64,000 nucleotides of DNA from Sphingomonas taxi (GTDB lineage: Bacteria > Pseudomonadota > Alphaproteobacteria > Sphingomonadales > Sphingomonadaceae): assembly GCF_000764535.1 (NCBI RefSeq), contig NZ_CP009571.1:434001-498000 (forward strand), read 5' to 3'. The notes under the pieces are model-generated. The model saw nothing but the letters and a program-made list of their open reading frames with translations. It was not told the DNA's origin and ran no database searches. The position numbers and the translations under genes are program-made. Positions 16,153 to 25,734 of the stretch are shown piece after piece (the stretch's first letter is position 1; each line of letters begins with the position of its first letter).

Positions 16153-17756
16153 CCCTGACTGACCGCCCGTGGTGGCACGGCGCGACCATCTACCAGATCT
16201 ATCCGCGCAGTTTCGCGGACTCCAACGGCGACGGCATCGGCGACCTGCCGGGCATCACCGCGCATCTCGATCACGTCGCCAGCCTGGGCGTCGAGGCGAT
16301 CTGGCTGTCGCCCTTCTTCCGCTCGCCGATGGCCGATTTCGGCTATGACGTGTCGGACTATTGCGACGTCGATCCGATCTTCGGCACGATCGCCGATTTC
16401 GACGCATTGGTCGTGCGCGCGCATGCACTGGGTCTCAAGGTGATCGTCGATCAGGTCTGGGCGCATACCAGCGACCAGCATCCCTGGTTCGTCGAGAGCC
16501 GGTCGAGCCGCGACAATCCCAAGGCCGACTGGTACGTCTGGCGCGATCCGCAGCCCGAGGGGTCGCCTCCGAACAATTGGCAATCGGTGTTCGGCGGTCC
16601 GGCCTGGACGTGGGACGCGCGCCGAGGCCAATATTACATGCACAATTTCCTGAAGGAACAGCCGCAGGTCAACGGCCACCATCCGGCGGTGCAACAGGCC
16701 TTCCTCGACGTCGCCCGCTTCTGGCTGGAGCGCGGCGTCGACGGCTTCCGCATCGACGCGATCAACTTCATGATGTTCGACCCCGATCTGCGCGACAATC
16801 CGCCCGCGCCGCTCGACGACGGCATCCCGCGCACGCGTCCGTTCGATTTCCAGCTGCACCAATACAATCAGAGCCACGATGCCATTCCCGGCTTTCTGGA
16901 GCGCGTGCGGGCTTTGTTCGACAGCTATGACGCGCGCTTCACCGTCGCCGAGGTCGGTGGTGCGGACAGCGATCGCGAGATGAAGCTGTTCACCGCGGAA
17001 GGGCGCCGCCTGCACAGCGCTTATGGTTTCGACTTCCTCTATGCGCCGACACTGACGCCGGGGATCGTCGCGGAAGCGATCGACAAATGGCCCGAACAGG
17101 ACGGCGTCGGCTGGCCGAGCTGGGCGTTCGAGAACCACGATGCGCCGCGGGCGATTTCGCGCTGGGCGGGGCAGGGCGATCCCCGTGCCTTCGCGCGCAT
17201 GAAGATGCTGCTGCTGGCCAGCCTGCGCGGCAATATCTTCCTTTATTACGGCGAGGAACTCGGCCTGACCCAGGTCGCGGTGCCGTTCGAGGATCTTCAG
17301 GACCCCGAGGCGATCGCCAACTGGCCGCAGACGCTGTCGCGCGACGGCGCGCGCACGCCGATGGCGTGGCGCAGCGATGCCGCCAATCTGGGCTTCTCGA
17401 CCGCCCGGCCGTGGCTGCCGGTCGGTGCCGATCATGCCGCGCTGGCAGTCGACCGGCAGGAGCGCGATCCGCATGCCCTGCTGCACTGGACGCGCGAGAC
17501 GCTGGCGCTGCGCAAGCGGCACCCCGCGCTGCTGACCGGCGACATTCGCGTCGTCGCGGCGGACGCGGCGATGCTCGCGATCGAACGCCGCGCATCGGAC
17601 GAGACGATGCTCTGCGTCTTCAACCTGTCGCCCGAGCCGCAGCGCTGGGCGCCCGAGCAGCCCGATGCGTGGCGGCCGGTCGTCGAAAACGCGACACAGG
17701 GCTGGCATTTCGACGGATATGGCGCACTGATCGCCACCAAAATGGGAGAGGCATGA
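16149..17756 (+). CDS. GH13 alpha-glucosidase (GH13_23-like)
   Basis: The 535-residue enzyme lacks a signal peptide and is probably cytoplasmic. It opens WWHGATIYQIYPRSFADSNGDGIGDLPGI, the classic oligo-1,6-/alpha-glucosidase start. Region I is VIVDQVWAHTSDQHPWF, region II GFRIDAINF (nucleophile Asp203), region III FTVAEVGG (acid/base Glu268) and region IV FENHDAPR (Asp331). The DQVWAHTS form of region I fits the subfamily 23 alpha-glucosidases known from Halomonas and Caulobacter. It should release glucose from maltose and short maltodextrins. It overlaps the genes on both sides by a few bases and so is tightly translationally coupled. Confidence 0.9.
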   Translation: MTLTDRPWWHGATIYQIYPRSFADSNGDGIGDLPGITAHLDHVASLGVEAIWLSPFFRSPMADFGYDVSDYCDVDPIFGTIADFDALVVRAHALGLKVIVDQVWAHTSDQHPWFVESRSSRDNPKADWYVWRDPQPEGSPPNNWQSVFGGPAWTWDARRGQYYMHNFLKEQPQVNGHHPAVQQAFLDVARFWLERGVDGFRIDAINFMMFDPDLRDNPPAPLDDGIPRTRPFDFQLHQYNQSHDAIPGFLERVRALFDSYDARFTVAEVGGADSDREMKLFTAEGRRLHSAYGFDFLYAPTLTPGIVAEAIDKWPEQDGVGWPSWAFENHDAPRAISRWAGQGDPRAFARMKMLLLASLRGNIFLYYGEELGLTQVAVPFEDLQDPEAIANWPQTLSRDGARTPMAWRSDAANLGFSTARPWLPVGADHAALAVDRQERDPHALLHWTRETLALRKRHPALLTGDIRVVAADAAMLAIERRASDETMLCVFNLSPEPQRWAPEQPDAWRPVVENATQGWHFDGYGALIATKMGEA

Positions 17757-19846
17757 TGAAGCATTACACGATCGGGGGCGCCCTCGCGCTGGCGCTGCTG
17801 ACGAGCACGGCGATCGCGCAGACCGACGCCAATGGCGTCGCCCAGATCCCGACCGTCGCTGCCCAGCCGGCGGCGACCGCGACCTCGCCCGACAAATCAT
17901 TGGTGGTGACGATCGCGCTCGATAACGACGGCCGCCCGACCTATGCGGTGACGCGCAAGGGCAAGCCGGTGCTCAACCCCAGCAAGCTCGGCGTCATGTT
18001 CACCGACGCACCCAAGATCGAGCGCAACCTCGAACTGATCGGCAAGACGACCGCGTCGGCGGACAGCAGCTGGACGCAGCCGTTCGGCGAATGGAAGACG
18101 ATCCGCGATCGGCATAACGAGCTTGCCCTCCGCTTCCGCGAGAAGACCGGGCTGAAGCGTGAGATGGACGTCACCTTCCGCATCTTCGACGACGGCATCG
18201 GTTTCCGCTACAGTTTCCCCGACCAGCCCAATCTGCATCAGGCGAACATCGCCGACGAGCTGACCGAATTCGCCTTCGCGCAGAACGGCACGGCATGGTG
18301 GAAGCCTGCGCTCCAGTGGAATCGCGAGGAATATCTCTACGAGAAGACCCCGCTCGACGCGGTCGGCACCGCGCAGACGGTGATGACGGTCAAGCTGGCC
18401 GACGGCACGCATGCCGCGGTGCACGAGGCCGCGCTGATCGATTATGCCGCAATGAATCTGGCGCGCAGCGAGGGCAATACGTTCAAGGCGGCGCTGACCC
18501 CCGGCGCCGGCGCGCCCAAGGTCGTGCGGACCGCACCCTTCGCCTCGCCGTGGCGGACGGTGATCCTGTCCGACGATGCGCCCGGCCTGTACATGAGCCA
18601 CCTCGAGCTCAACCTCAACGAGCCGAACAAGCTCGGCGACGTCAGCTGGATCAAGCCCGGCAAGTTTGTCGGCGTGTGGTGGAACATGATCAAGGGCGAC
18701 TGGACCTGGGCAACCGGCCCGAAGCACGGCGCGACCACCGCCAACGTCAAGACCTATATCGACTTCGCCGCCGCCAATCGCATCCCCGGCGTGCTCGTCG
18801 AGGGCTGGAACGTCGGCTGGAACGGCGACTGGTTCGGCAATGGCAACGACATGCAGTTCGACCAGCCGACCCCCGATTTCGACGCGGCGGAACTGTACCG
18901 CTACGCCAAGGCGAAGGGTGTCTATCTGGTCGGCCATAACGAGACCGGCGGTTCGGCGAGCCATTACGACGCGCAGCTCGACCGCGCCTTCTCCTATGCG
19001 CGCGACCACGGCATTCCGGTCATCAAGACCGGCTATGTCACCGACGCCGGCCAGATCGAGCGCGTCGATGCCGACGGCACCAGGAAGCGCGAATGGCACG
19101 AGGGCCAGTGGATGGCGAACCACTATCTGCGCGTCGTCCAGACCGCCGCCAAATACAAGGTCGGCATCGACAGCCACGAGCCGATCAAGGACACCGGCCT
19201 GCGCCGCACCTATCCCAACTGGCTGAGCCGCGAGGGTGGCCGCGGGATGGAATATAACGCTTGGCCGGGCAAGAACCCGCCGAACCACGAAGCCAATATG
19301 TTCTTCACGCAATGGCTCGGCGGCCCGATGGACTTCACCCCCGGCGTGCTGAGCCTCGAGGGGTCGGGCGGCAGCCCGTTGCTGTCGACCGAGGCGAAGC
19401 AGCTCGCGCTGTACGTCGTGATCTACTCGCCGGTGACGATGGCGGCGGACACGCCCGAGAATTACGCCAAGCACATGGACGCCTTCCAGTTCATCCGCGA
19501 CGTGCCGGTCGACTGGTCGGAGACGCGCGTGCTCAATGGCGAGGTCGGCGAGTACGTGACGGTGGCGCGCAAGGACCGCGCCGGCGAAGATTGGTATCTC
19601 GGCAGCATCACCAACGAGGCGCCGCGCATGCTCACCGTCGCCCTCAACTTCCTTGATTCCGGGCGTAACTATACCGCTGAGGTGTATCGCGACGGCGCGG
19701 GCGCGGATTACCGGACGTCGGCGCGCCATGCGATCGCGATCGAGAAGCGCAGCGTGAAGAAGGGCGACACGCTGTCGCTCGCGCTGGCGCCGGGCGGCGG
19801 ACAGGCGATCCGCTTCGTCGCCGCCGGCAAGGCGCGGCGGCGGTGA
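17756..19846 (+). CDS. GH97 family alpha-glucosidase (SusB-like)
   Basis: The 696-residue protein has a signal peptide (GGALALALLTSTAIAQ) and the GH97 three-part layout. An N-terminal beta-sandwich is followed by a TIM barrel with VLVEGWNVGWNGDW, YLVGHNETGGSASHYDAQL, VIKTGYV, VGIDSHEPIKDTGLRRTYPNW, EGGRGMEYNAWPG and GGPMDFTPG. A C-terminal domain includes YSPVTMAADTPENY and AFQFIRDVPVDWSETRVLNGEVGEYV. GH97 enzymes are calcium-dependent glucosidases of the periplasm; the conserved Glu in HEP and in RGMEYN fit the inverting SusB type. ATG at 17753 and 17756 are both possible after GGGAGAGG. It is the third gene of the LacI-linked operon. Confidence 0.88.
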   Translation: MKHYTIGGALALALLTSTAIAQTDANGVAQIPTVAAQPAATATSPDKSLVVTIALDNDGRPTYAVTRKGKPVLNPSKLGVMFTDAPKIERNLELIGKTTASADSSWTQPFGEWKTIRDRHNELALRFREKTGLKREMDVTFRIFDDGIGFRYSFPDQPNLHQANIADELTEFAFAQNGTAWWKPALQWNREEYLYEKTPLDAVGTAQTVMTVKLADGTHAAVHEAALIDYAAMNLARSEGNTFKAALTPGAGAPKVVRTAPFASPWRTVILSDDAPGLYMSHLELNLNEPNKLGDVSWIKPGKFVGVWWNMIKGDWTWATGPKHGATTANVKTYIDFAAANRIPGVLVEGWNVGWNGDWFGNGNDMQFDQPTPDFDAAELYRYAKAKGVYLVGHNETGGSASHYDAQLDRAFSYARDHGIPVIKTGYVTDAGQIERVDADGTRKREWHEGQWMANHYLRVVQTAAKYKVGIDSHEPIKDTGLRRTYPNWLSREGGRGMEYNAWPGKNPPNHEANMFFTQWLGGPMDFTPGVLSLEGSGGSPLLSTEAKQLALYVVIYSPVTMAADTPENYAKHMDAFQFIRDVPVDWSETRVLNGEVGEYVTVARKDRAGEDWYLGSITNEAPRMLTVALNFLDSGRNYTAEVYRDGAGADYRTSARHAIAIEKRSVKKGDTLSLALAPGGGQAIRFVAAGKARRR

Positions 19847-20201
19847 TCCGCCGGGGGCGGGCGCGCGCGACGGTTGCCAAACCCACGCCGTCATGCCGGA
19901 CTCGTTCCGGCATCCACCGGCTCGCAGATGCGGAAAGCGTTGCTCACCGGGGTGACGGAGGGTTTGGGGAGGCCGGTTGCCGGGCCCCGTACAGCCGCGG
20001 CATCGCCTATGGCCGATCGGGTGTCGCGGCGGTTCCCACATCGTTCGTCATGCCGGACTTGATCCGGCATCCCGCTTCCTCTTGGCGTCGTGCAGCAAGA
20101 AGCGGGACCCCGGCGCAGGGCCGGGGTTACGGTGGGACGCGAGAGCGTGCGAGGCCAGCATCGACCCTATACCAAGTCCCCGCGATCCACCGGCGCGCGC
20201 C
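19847..20201. repeat. REP-like palindromic repeats in the GH97-transporter gap
   Basis: The 355-base gap holds no gene. Two copies of a 26-base palindromic unit occur in the same orientation, 19890-19915 and 20047-20072, both with the pattern GTCATGCCGGACTCG/TTG..CCGGCATCC. After the second come CCCGCTTC/GAAGCGGG and ACCCCGGC/GCCGGGGT (20107-20114 with 20120-20127) hairpins. This dispersed repeat type is common in alphaproteobacterial intergenic DNA. The repeats may end or stabilise the hydrolase transcript and separate it from the transporter gene. I see no clear promoter for the transporter. Confidence 0.7.
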
Positions 20202-21707
20202 ATGACCGCCGTCGCACGGCCGCGGCAGAGCTGGGCGGGTCTCTGGAACATCTCGTTCGGCTTTTTCGGCATCCAGATCGGCTTCGCGCTCCAGAACGCG
20301 AACATGAGCCGCATCTTCCAATCGCTCGGCACCAGCCTCGACGATCTGCCGGCGCTGTGGGTCGCGGCGCCGCTGACCGGGCTGCTGGTGCAGCCGGTGA
20401 TCGGCCATCTCAGCGACCGCACCTGGCTGGGTCGCCTCGGCCGGCGGCGGCCCTATTTCCTCGCCGGCGCGATCCTCGCCGCGATCGCGCTGCTGCTGAT
20501 GCCCGAGAGTCCGGGGCTGCTGATGGCGGCGTTGCTGCTCTGGCTGCTCGATGCGTCGCTCAACGTCTCGATGGAGCCGTTCCGCGCCTTCGTCGGGGAC
20601 ATGCTCGACAAGGACCAGCATGCCGCCGGCTATGCGGTGCAGACCGCCTTCATCGGTGCGGGCGCGGTGTTCGGGTCGATTTTCCCGTGGCTGCTCGAAC
20701 ACCTCGGCGTATCGAACGTCGCGGCGAGCGGCGGCATCCCCGATACGGTGCGCTTCGCCTTCTGGTTCGGGGGCGCCGCGCTGTTCCTCGCGGTGCTGTG
20801 GACGGTGCTGACCACGCGCGAATATTCGCCCGCGGAGATGGCGGGATTCCACGGCGAGGCCGATGCGGAGGATCAGGCGCAGGTGACGCGCACACTCGCT
20901 GCGCGCCGGCTGGCCGGCAGCAGCGTGTGGATCGCGACGGGGGCGATCGTCGTCGCCGGCGTCGCGGTACTGAGCCTTGAGAAGGAAGTGTATCTGCTCG
21001 GCGGCCTGCTGATCGCTTATGGACTGGCGAGCATTCTCGCCATCCTGCGCGCGCGGGGCGGACGGCCGGTCGACATGCTCGGCCATATCGTCGGCGATTT
21101 CGGCGGCATGCCGGTGCTGATGAAGCGGCTGGCGGTCGCCCAATTCTTCAGCTGGTCGGCGTTGTTCATCATGTGGATCAACACCACGCCAATCGTCGCC
21201 GGGGCCTTTTACGGCGCGCCCGACGCGCGCAGCCCGCTCTATCAGGCCGGGGCCAACTGGGTCGACGTGCTGTTCGCCGCCTATAACGGCATCGCTGCGG
21301 TGGCGGCGCTGACGCTGCTGCCGCTGCTGGCGCGGCGGATCGGGCAGGCGCGCACGCATATCGTCGGGCTGCTGTGCGGCGCGGCGGGCTTCGCGAGCTT
21401 CTTCGTCGTCACCGATCCGAGATGGCTGCTGGCGAGCGAGATCGGCATCGGCATCGCCTGGGCGTCGATCCTCGCCATGCCCTATGCGATCCTCGCCTCC
21501 AGCCTGCCGCAGCGCAAGCTTGGCATCTATATGGGATTGTTCAACGTCTTCGTCGTCGTGCCGCAATTGCTGGTCGCGACGGTGATGGGCTCGATCACCA
21601 AGCATTTCTTCCCGACCGAGCCGATCTGGACGCTCGCCTTCGCCGCCGGCGCGTTGCTGCTCGCCGCGCTGGCGATGACGCGCGTGACGGCAGGCGCGAC
21701 GCGATGA
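20202..21707 (+). CDS. MFS sugar transporter (maltose/SLC45-like)
   Basis: The 501-residue inner-membrane protein has about 12 hydrophobic segments. The loop 2-3 motif is GHLSDRTWLGRLGRRRPYFLAG, and the N-terminus NISFGFFGIQIGFALQNANMSRIFQSLG with PLTGLLVQPVIGHLSDR is characteristic of the SLC45/GPH-like maltose permeases found beside glucosidase genes in sphingomonads and caulobacters. It would carry maltose or maltodextrin from the periplasm into the cell for the GH13 glucosidase. The ATG at 20202 begins the conserved part; no strong ribosome site precedes it. The gene converges with the receptor at 21744 across a hairpin. Confidence 0.85.
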   Translation: MTAVARPRQSWAGLWNISFGFFGIQIGFALQNANMSRIFQSLGTSLDDLPALWVAAPLTGLLVQPVIGHLSDRTWLGRLGRRRPYFLAGAILAAIALLLMPESPGLLMAALLLWLLDASLNVSMEPFRAFVGDMLDKDQHAAGYAVQTAFIGAGAVFGSIFPWLLEHLGVSNVAASGGIPDTVRFAFWFGGAALFLAVLWTVLTTREYSPAEMAGFHGEADAEDQAQVTRTLAARRLAGSSVWIATGAIVVAGVAVLSLEKEVYLLGGLLIAYGLASILAILRARGGRPVDMLGHIVGDFGGMPVLMKRLAVAQFFSWSALFIMWINTTPIVAGAFYGAPDARSPLYQAGANWVDVLFAAYNGIAAVAALTLLPLLARRIGQARTHIVGLLCGAAGFASFFVVTDPRWLLASEIGIGIAWASILAMPYAILASSLPQRKLGIYMGLFNVFVVVPQLLVATVMGSITKHFFPTEPIWTLAFAAGALLLAALAMTRVTAGATR

Positions 21708-21737
21708 ACGGCGCCGGACACGACGGTCCGGCGCCGT
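21708..21737. terminator. bidirectional hairpin between convergent genes
   Basis: A perfect 12-base stem (21708-21719 with 21726-21737, core CGGCGCCGGAC) closes over a six-base loop, directly after the transporter stop and six bases beyond the receptor stop on the other strand. There is no T-run, but the position between convergent genes supports a shared transcription end. Confidence 0.6.
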
Positions 21738-21743
21738 CGACCG

Positions 21744-24563
21744 TCAGAAGGTGATGCGCGCGACGCCGGCGATCTGCCGGTCGCTCATGATCGCATCGCG
21801 CGGTCGGGTGGTGACGCCGTAATAGGTCGACCGCACCGTATTGGTGAGATTGGTGCCGTTGAGTGTCAGCGACAGATGCGGCGTCACGTTGGCGGTGATC
21901 GACGCGTCGAGCTGCCCGGACGATTTCTGGAAGATGGGCAGATTGCCCGTGCCGTTGGCCGAGGTCGTCACCAGGAACTTGTTGCGCCAATTGTAGGCGA
22001 CGCGGGCCGAAATCAGGCCATGTTCGTAGATACCGACCAGATTGTAGTTGTACTTTGACAGGCCCTCCAGCGGCAATTGCGTCACCGGCCCCTGGCTCGC
22101 CGGGCTCGGCGCCTCGGAGTCGACGTAGGTGAAGTTCGCCTGCATGCCGAGGCCGCTCAGCGCGCCGGGGAGGAAGTCGAAGAACTGCTGATAGGCGATC
22201 TCCGCGCCCTTCACCTTGGCCTTGCTGGCATTGTCGTAGGTCGTCACGTCGTAGAGCGCGGTGACGCCGTCGGTGAAGGTGACGCTACGCGGCACGATCA
22301 CCGTCTGGATGTAGTTGGAGATGTTCTTGTAGAAGCCGGCGACGCTCACCGACCCGGTCCGCGCGAAATACCATTCGAGCGAGGCGTCGAGGTTGCTCGA
22401 CCGCATCGGCTTGAGGAACGGATTGCCGGTCGAGGTCGTATGCTGCTGGTCGATCTGCGCAGTGCCGGGCTCGGTGATCGTCAGCGTCGGGTTGAGCTGG
22501 TTGAAGTTCGGGCGCGAGATGTTCTTCGATGCGGCGAACCGCAATTGCAGCCGCTCGGTGAGATGCGCGCGCAGGTTGAGGCTCGGCAGCACCGACGTGT
22601 AATCGTTGCTCTGGTCGTTTGCCGTGAAGGTCGGTGCGGCGGTCTGCTGCGTGCCGTCCGGCGCTGTGATCAGGTCGATCTGCTGGTAGAAGCCGGTCAC
22701 CGCCACCTTGGTGCGGACTACGCGGACGCCGACGTTGCCGTCGATCGGCACGGGCAGCGCGTCCGCCTTGAAGAAGGCGGCGAGATAGCCCGTATAGGTC
22801 TTCTGCGCCTGCGTATTGGTTCCGCTGGGCTGGAAGGTCGGCGTCGAGGTGATGCCGAGCGTCGCCCGCGTCGCATCGTAGTTCAGCACCGTCGGCAGCG
22901 AGAAAGCCTGGATGTCGCCGAACAGATTGGCGTCGCCACGAAAGAAGTCGCCGAGGTCGACATAGCGGAGATTGCCCGCCGGTCCGGTCAGCCCGGTGTA
23001 GCGATAGCCGGTATCGTTGGTGCGGTTGCGGCGATCGGCGTAGCGGACGCCGGCCTTGATCGAGCTGAGGATGCCGCCGTCGAAGCGATATTCGCCGTCG
23101 AGCCGGCCGACCTTGTCGGTGCCCTTCGAATTGTTGAGATTGTCGAGGTAGAAGCCGTTGCTGTAGGTCGCCGGGCTGGCGAGCCCCGCCGCCGAGGTGA
23201 TCTGGAACGACGGAATGTCGCCGCGGATATCCTGGGTCAGCGTCGTCGCAGTGCCGCTCAGGCCGACGATCGAATTGAGGTTGTTGGTCTTCGAGTCGAC
23301 GTACTGGCCGTCGGCGGTGATCGTCAGATTGGGTGTCGGCCGCCATTTGGCGTTGAGCGAATAATCGGTGGTCACCGAATGGCGCGCGCCGATCGAGGTG
23401 TTGTTGCCGATCGGCACGTTGACGAAGGTGCCGCTCTGGAAATCGCCGTTGGGTGCATAAGTGAAGGGCGCACCCGCCTGCGGCGTGATCGCGACGCCGC
23501 TGGTATAGGCGAAATAGCTGTAGCCGTAGGAGCGCAGCTTGTAATCGTTGCGGAAATATTCGCCGGTGAATTCGAGCGTGTCGGACGGCCGCCATTGCAG
23601 CGAAACGTCGACACCGAAGCGGCGGCGGTCGCCGGGCACTTCGCCGATGCCGGTGCCGTGCGGCAGCGTCGTCGTCTGGCCGGTGCGGCCGAGCGTCGCC
23701 AGCGTCGCGGCATCGCCGGCGTTGGTCGGATCGAGCGTGTAAAACGGCTCGGTCGAGATCGTGTCCTGGCGGAAGGCGGTCTTCTGATAGGAGGCGCTGG
23801 CGAGGATGCCGATCTCGCCGATGCCGGTCGACCAGCGATCGCTGAGCAGCAGCGACGCCGCCGGCTTGCTCCGGCGTGCGAGATCGTAATAGGTGTTGGT
23901 CACCGACGCGGACGCCTTGGCACCGTCGAAGTCGAACGGCTTGCGGGTGCGGAAGTTGATCGTGCCGCTGAGCTGATCCTCGATCAGGTCCGCCGACGGA
24001 TTCTTGTAGACGTCGATGCCGGCGAGCAGCTCGGACGGCACATCTTCAAGGCTGAGCGAGTTGCTCGATCCGCTGGCGGTGAAGATGTCGCGGCCGTTGA
24101 GCTCGGTGCGGACCTGGGTTAGGCCGCGGATCGCGACCGAACTGCCCTCGCCGAACGCCCGCTGGATCTGGACGCCGGAGATGCGCTGCAAGGCCTCGGC
24201 GATATTGCGGTCGGGGAGCTTGCCGATGTCTTCCGCGACGATCGAATCGACGATCTGCGCCGCGTTGCGCTTGATGTTCTGCGCCGACTGGAGGCTGGCG
24301 CGGACACCCGTGACAACGATGTCATCGCCGGCCGAAGGCGTGGTGGGGCTTGGGTCGACGGCCTGTCCCTGATCGCCGCTCGGGGCGGCGGTGCCGCTGT
24401 TCTGCTGCGCTTCGGCCGCTGCGACGGGGGCGGGGCCGTCCTGCGGCGGCGCCGTCTGCGCCTGTGCGGCCGAGCCGGCCAGAGCGATCGCCAGCAGCGA
24501 TACCGTCGCGTGGAAGCCCTTGTCGCGACCCAAGCGCGTGCGCACCATCGAACCCGTCATCAT
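21744..24563 (-). CDS. TonB-dependent receptor of the maltodextrin locus
   Basis: The 939-residue receptor has a signal peptide (FHATVSLLAIALAGSAAQAQ), a Pro/Ala/Gln-rich linker, the TonB-box-like DIVVTGVRASLQSAQNIKRNA, and a plug with IVAEDIGKLPDRNIAEALQRISGVQIQR, VAIRGLTQVRTELNGRD and DVYKNPSADLIEDQLSGTINFRTRKP. A barrel ends in IAGVARITF. The VRASL..S...K pattern is that of the MalA-type receptors of Caulobacter, so maltodextrin import across the outer membrane is likely. I place the start at the tandem ATG ATG at 24563, just after GGAGAGAGA; a longer frame upstream adds no signal-peptide-like sequence. It converges with the MFS transporter and probably has its own promoter. Confidence 0.87.
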   Translation of the reverse strand: MMTGSMVRTRLGRDKGFHATVSLLAIALAGSAAQAQTAPPQDGPAPVAAAEAQQNSGTAAPSGDQGQAVDPSPTTPSAGDDIVVTGVRASLQSAQNIKRNAAQIVDSIVAEDIGKLPDRNIAEALQRISGVQIQRAFGEGSSVAIRGLTQVRTELNGRDIFTASGSSNSLSLEDVPSELLAGIDVYKNPSADLIEDQLSGTINFRTRKPFDFDGAKASASVTNTYYDLARRSKPAASLLLSDRWSTGIGEIGILASASYQKTAFRQDTISTEPFYTLDPTNAGDAATLATLGRTGQTTTLPHGTGIGEVPGDRRRFGVDVSLQWRPSDTLEFTGEYFRNDYKLRSYGYSYFAYTSGVAITPQAGAPFTYAPNGDFQSGTFVNVPIGNNTSIGARHSVTTDYSLNAKWRPTPNLTITADGQYVDSKTNNLNSIVGLSGTATTLTQDIRGDIPSFQITSAAGLASPATYSNGFYLDNLNNSKGTDKVGRLDGEYRFDGGILSSIKAGVRYADRRNRTNDTGYRYTGLTGPAGNLRYVDLGDFFRGDANLFGDIQAFSLPTVLNYDATRATLGITSTPTFQPSGTNTQAQKTYTGYLAAFFKADALPVPIDGNVGVRVVRTKVAVTGFYQQIDLITAPDGTQQTAAPTFTANDQSNDYTSVLPSLNLRAHLTERLQLRFAASKNISRPNFNQLNPTLTITEPGTAQIDQQHTTSTGNPFLKPMRSSNLDASLEWYFARTGSVSVAGFYKNISNYIQTVIVPRSVTFTDGVTALYDVTTYDNASKAKVKGAEIAYQQFFDFLPGALSGLGMQANFTYVDSEAPSPASQGPVTQLPLEGLSKYNYNLVGIYEHGLISARVAYNWRNKFLVTTSANGTGNLPIFQKSSGQLDASITANVTPHLSLTLNGTNLTNTVRSTYYGVTTRPRDAIMSDRQIAGVARITF

Positions 24564-24951
24564 TCTCTCTCCAGCCGATCCGGCCGCGGCGATACCGCCG
24601 CGCCTGACTTGCAGACGTCGTGCTCGGCCCGTCGCGAACGTCTCGGGGCGCCGCCTAATCCACTGGAAAACGCATTTATACGACAAATGAGAATTTACAG
24701 GCGAATGTTCTAGCGCATTGGTAAAAATGTCGCAGAAGGGCCTGTTCGGGCTGATCCATGTGAAGCGAGCGGTGTATGCGAGCTAACGTATGGAGATCGG
24801 GTGGTCATGTCCCGCGCAGGGTGGCTAGGTTCGGCTGGTCATGCCGCTGGGGCTGCTGCTGTCCGGCCTCACCATCGGCGGCGTGGCGCGTGGATGACCG
24901 CGCTTGAGCTATGGCTAATTCAGACAAATCCATCGCACGTGAACGATGGGG
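24564..24951. other. 388-base gap with no recognised gene
   Basis: This stretch precedes the maltodextrin-type receptor on the minus strand and follows the end of tonB. An AT-rich island at about 24660-24735 (complement includes TTTGTCGTATAAATGCG) probably holds the receptor promoter, with TATAAA as a candidate -10 and no clear -35. A half-site-like AATGAGAAT is present but the full palindrome is not. The rest, up to the tonB stop, carries short frames only. Confidence 0.5.
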
Positions 24952-25734
24952 TCAGCCCCGCAGGCTGAACTGGATCGGCAGCTCGACCGAGACCGGATCG
25001 CCCGGAATATCGGGCGTCGGCGCGGGCAGGGGCGAGCCGCGCCTGATGGTCGCCAGCGCTTCGCCATCGAGCAACGGATAGCCGCTGCCGCGCACGATCC
25101 GCGCCGAACGGACGATGCCCTGACGATCGACGCCGATCGCGACCAGTGCCACGCCCTGCTGCCCGTCGCGTTCGGCGACGCGGGGATAGCGCAGCAGCGG
25201 CCGGAGATGCGCGAGGATATCGCCCTGCCAATTGGCCCGCGCCGCGCGTTCCGCCGCGGCGGTTCGCCCCGATGTGGGTTGCGCGGCGGCAGGAGCGGCG
25301 CTTGCCGGGGTGGTGGCGTCGGCGGGCTGGTCGCTGTGCCCCTGCGGGCGGGGCAGCGCGGGCGTCGCGGGTTCGGCCGGAGCGGGATGCGGGGCGGGGA
25401 GCTGGACGAGCGGCACCGGCACCGGCGGCGTCGGCGGCGGCGTCTCGGTCCGGCGCGGCATCTCCTGCGCCGGGGTGGTCGCCTGCGCGGTCGCGGATGC
25501 GTCTTGCGCGGCAGGGGGGACGTCGAACACGGCCAGCGCGGGCGCCGGCCGACTGCTCGGTGCCGTGGAGGGGGCCGCCCAGTGCCAGAGCGCGATCGCC
25601 GCCAACACGACATAGACCAGCGCCGTGCCGCCGAGCCCGAGCAAATTCTCGCCATGCCGGCGCCGCGCGGCATAGGAGGCGGTGGGCCAGCCGGTCGCCA
25701 TCGGCGCCGGCGCGAATGCTAGGTCAGAAGACAT
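24952..25734 (-). CDS. tonB: TonB energy-transducing protein, dedicated to the hemophilin-type cluster
   Basis: The 260-residue protein has the TonB plan. A short cytoplasmic N-terminus is followed by one membrane helix (LLGLGGTALVYVVLAAIALWHWA, about residues 31-53). A long Pro/Ala-rich periplasmic spacer (PPPTPPVPVPLVQLPAPHP and others) leads to a C-terminal domain (about residues 165-258) with YPRVAERDGQQGVALVAIGVDRQGIVRSARIVRGSGYPLLDGEALATIRR and a final strand VELPIQFSLRG. It would couple inner-membrane proton motive force to a receptor. ExbB and ExbD are not in the window, so it must use ones encoded elsewhere. Its start overlaps the Slam gene stop by 11 bases, showing one operon. Confidence 0.88.
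   Translation of the reverse strand: MSSDLAFAPAPMATGWPTASYAARRRHGENLLGLGGTALVYVVLAAIALWHWAAPSTAPSSRPAPALAVFDVPPAAQDASATAQATTPAQEMPRRTETPPPTPPVPVPLVQLPAPHPAPAEPATPALPRPQGHSDQPADATTPASAAPAAAQPTSGRTAAAERAARANWQGDILAHLRPLLRYPRVAERDGQQGVALVAIGVDRQGIVRSARIVRGSGYPLLDGEALATIRRGSPLPAPTPDIPGDPVSVELPIQFSLRG

Noticed and set aside
19890..20127. Insertion sequence ends
   Set aside because: The palindromes are REP-like units without a transposase frame or target duplication.
24660..24735. Fur box upstream of the receptor at 21744-24563
   Set aside because: Only an AATGAGAAT half-site is present and the receptor belongs to a sugar locus; the palindrome partner is missing.
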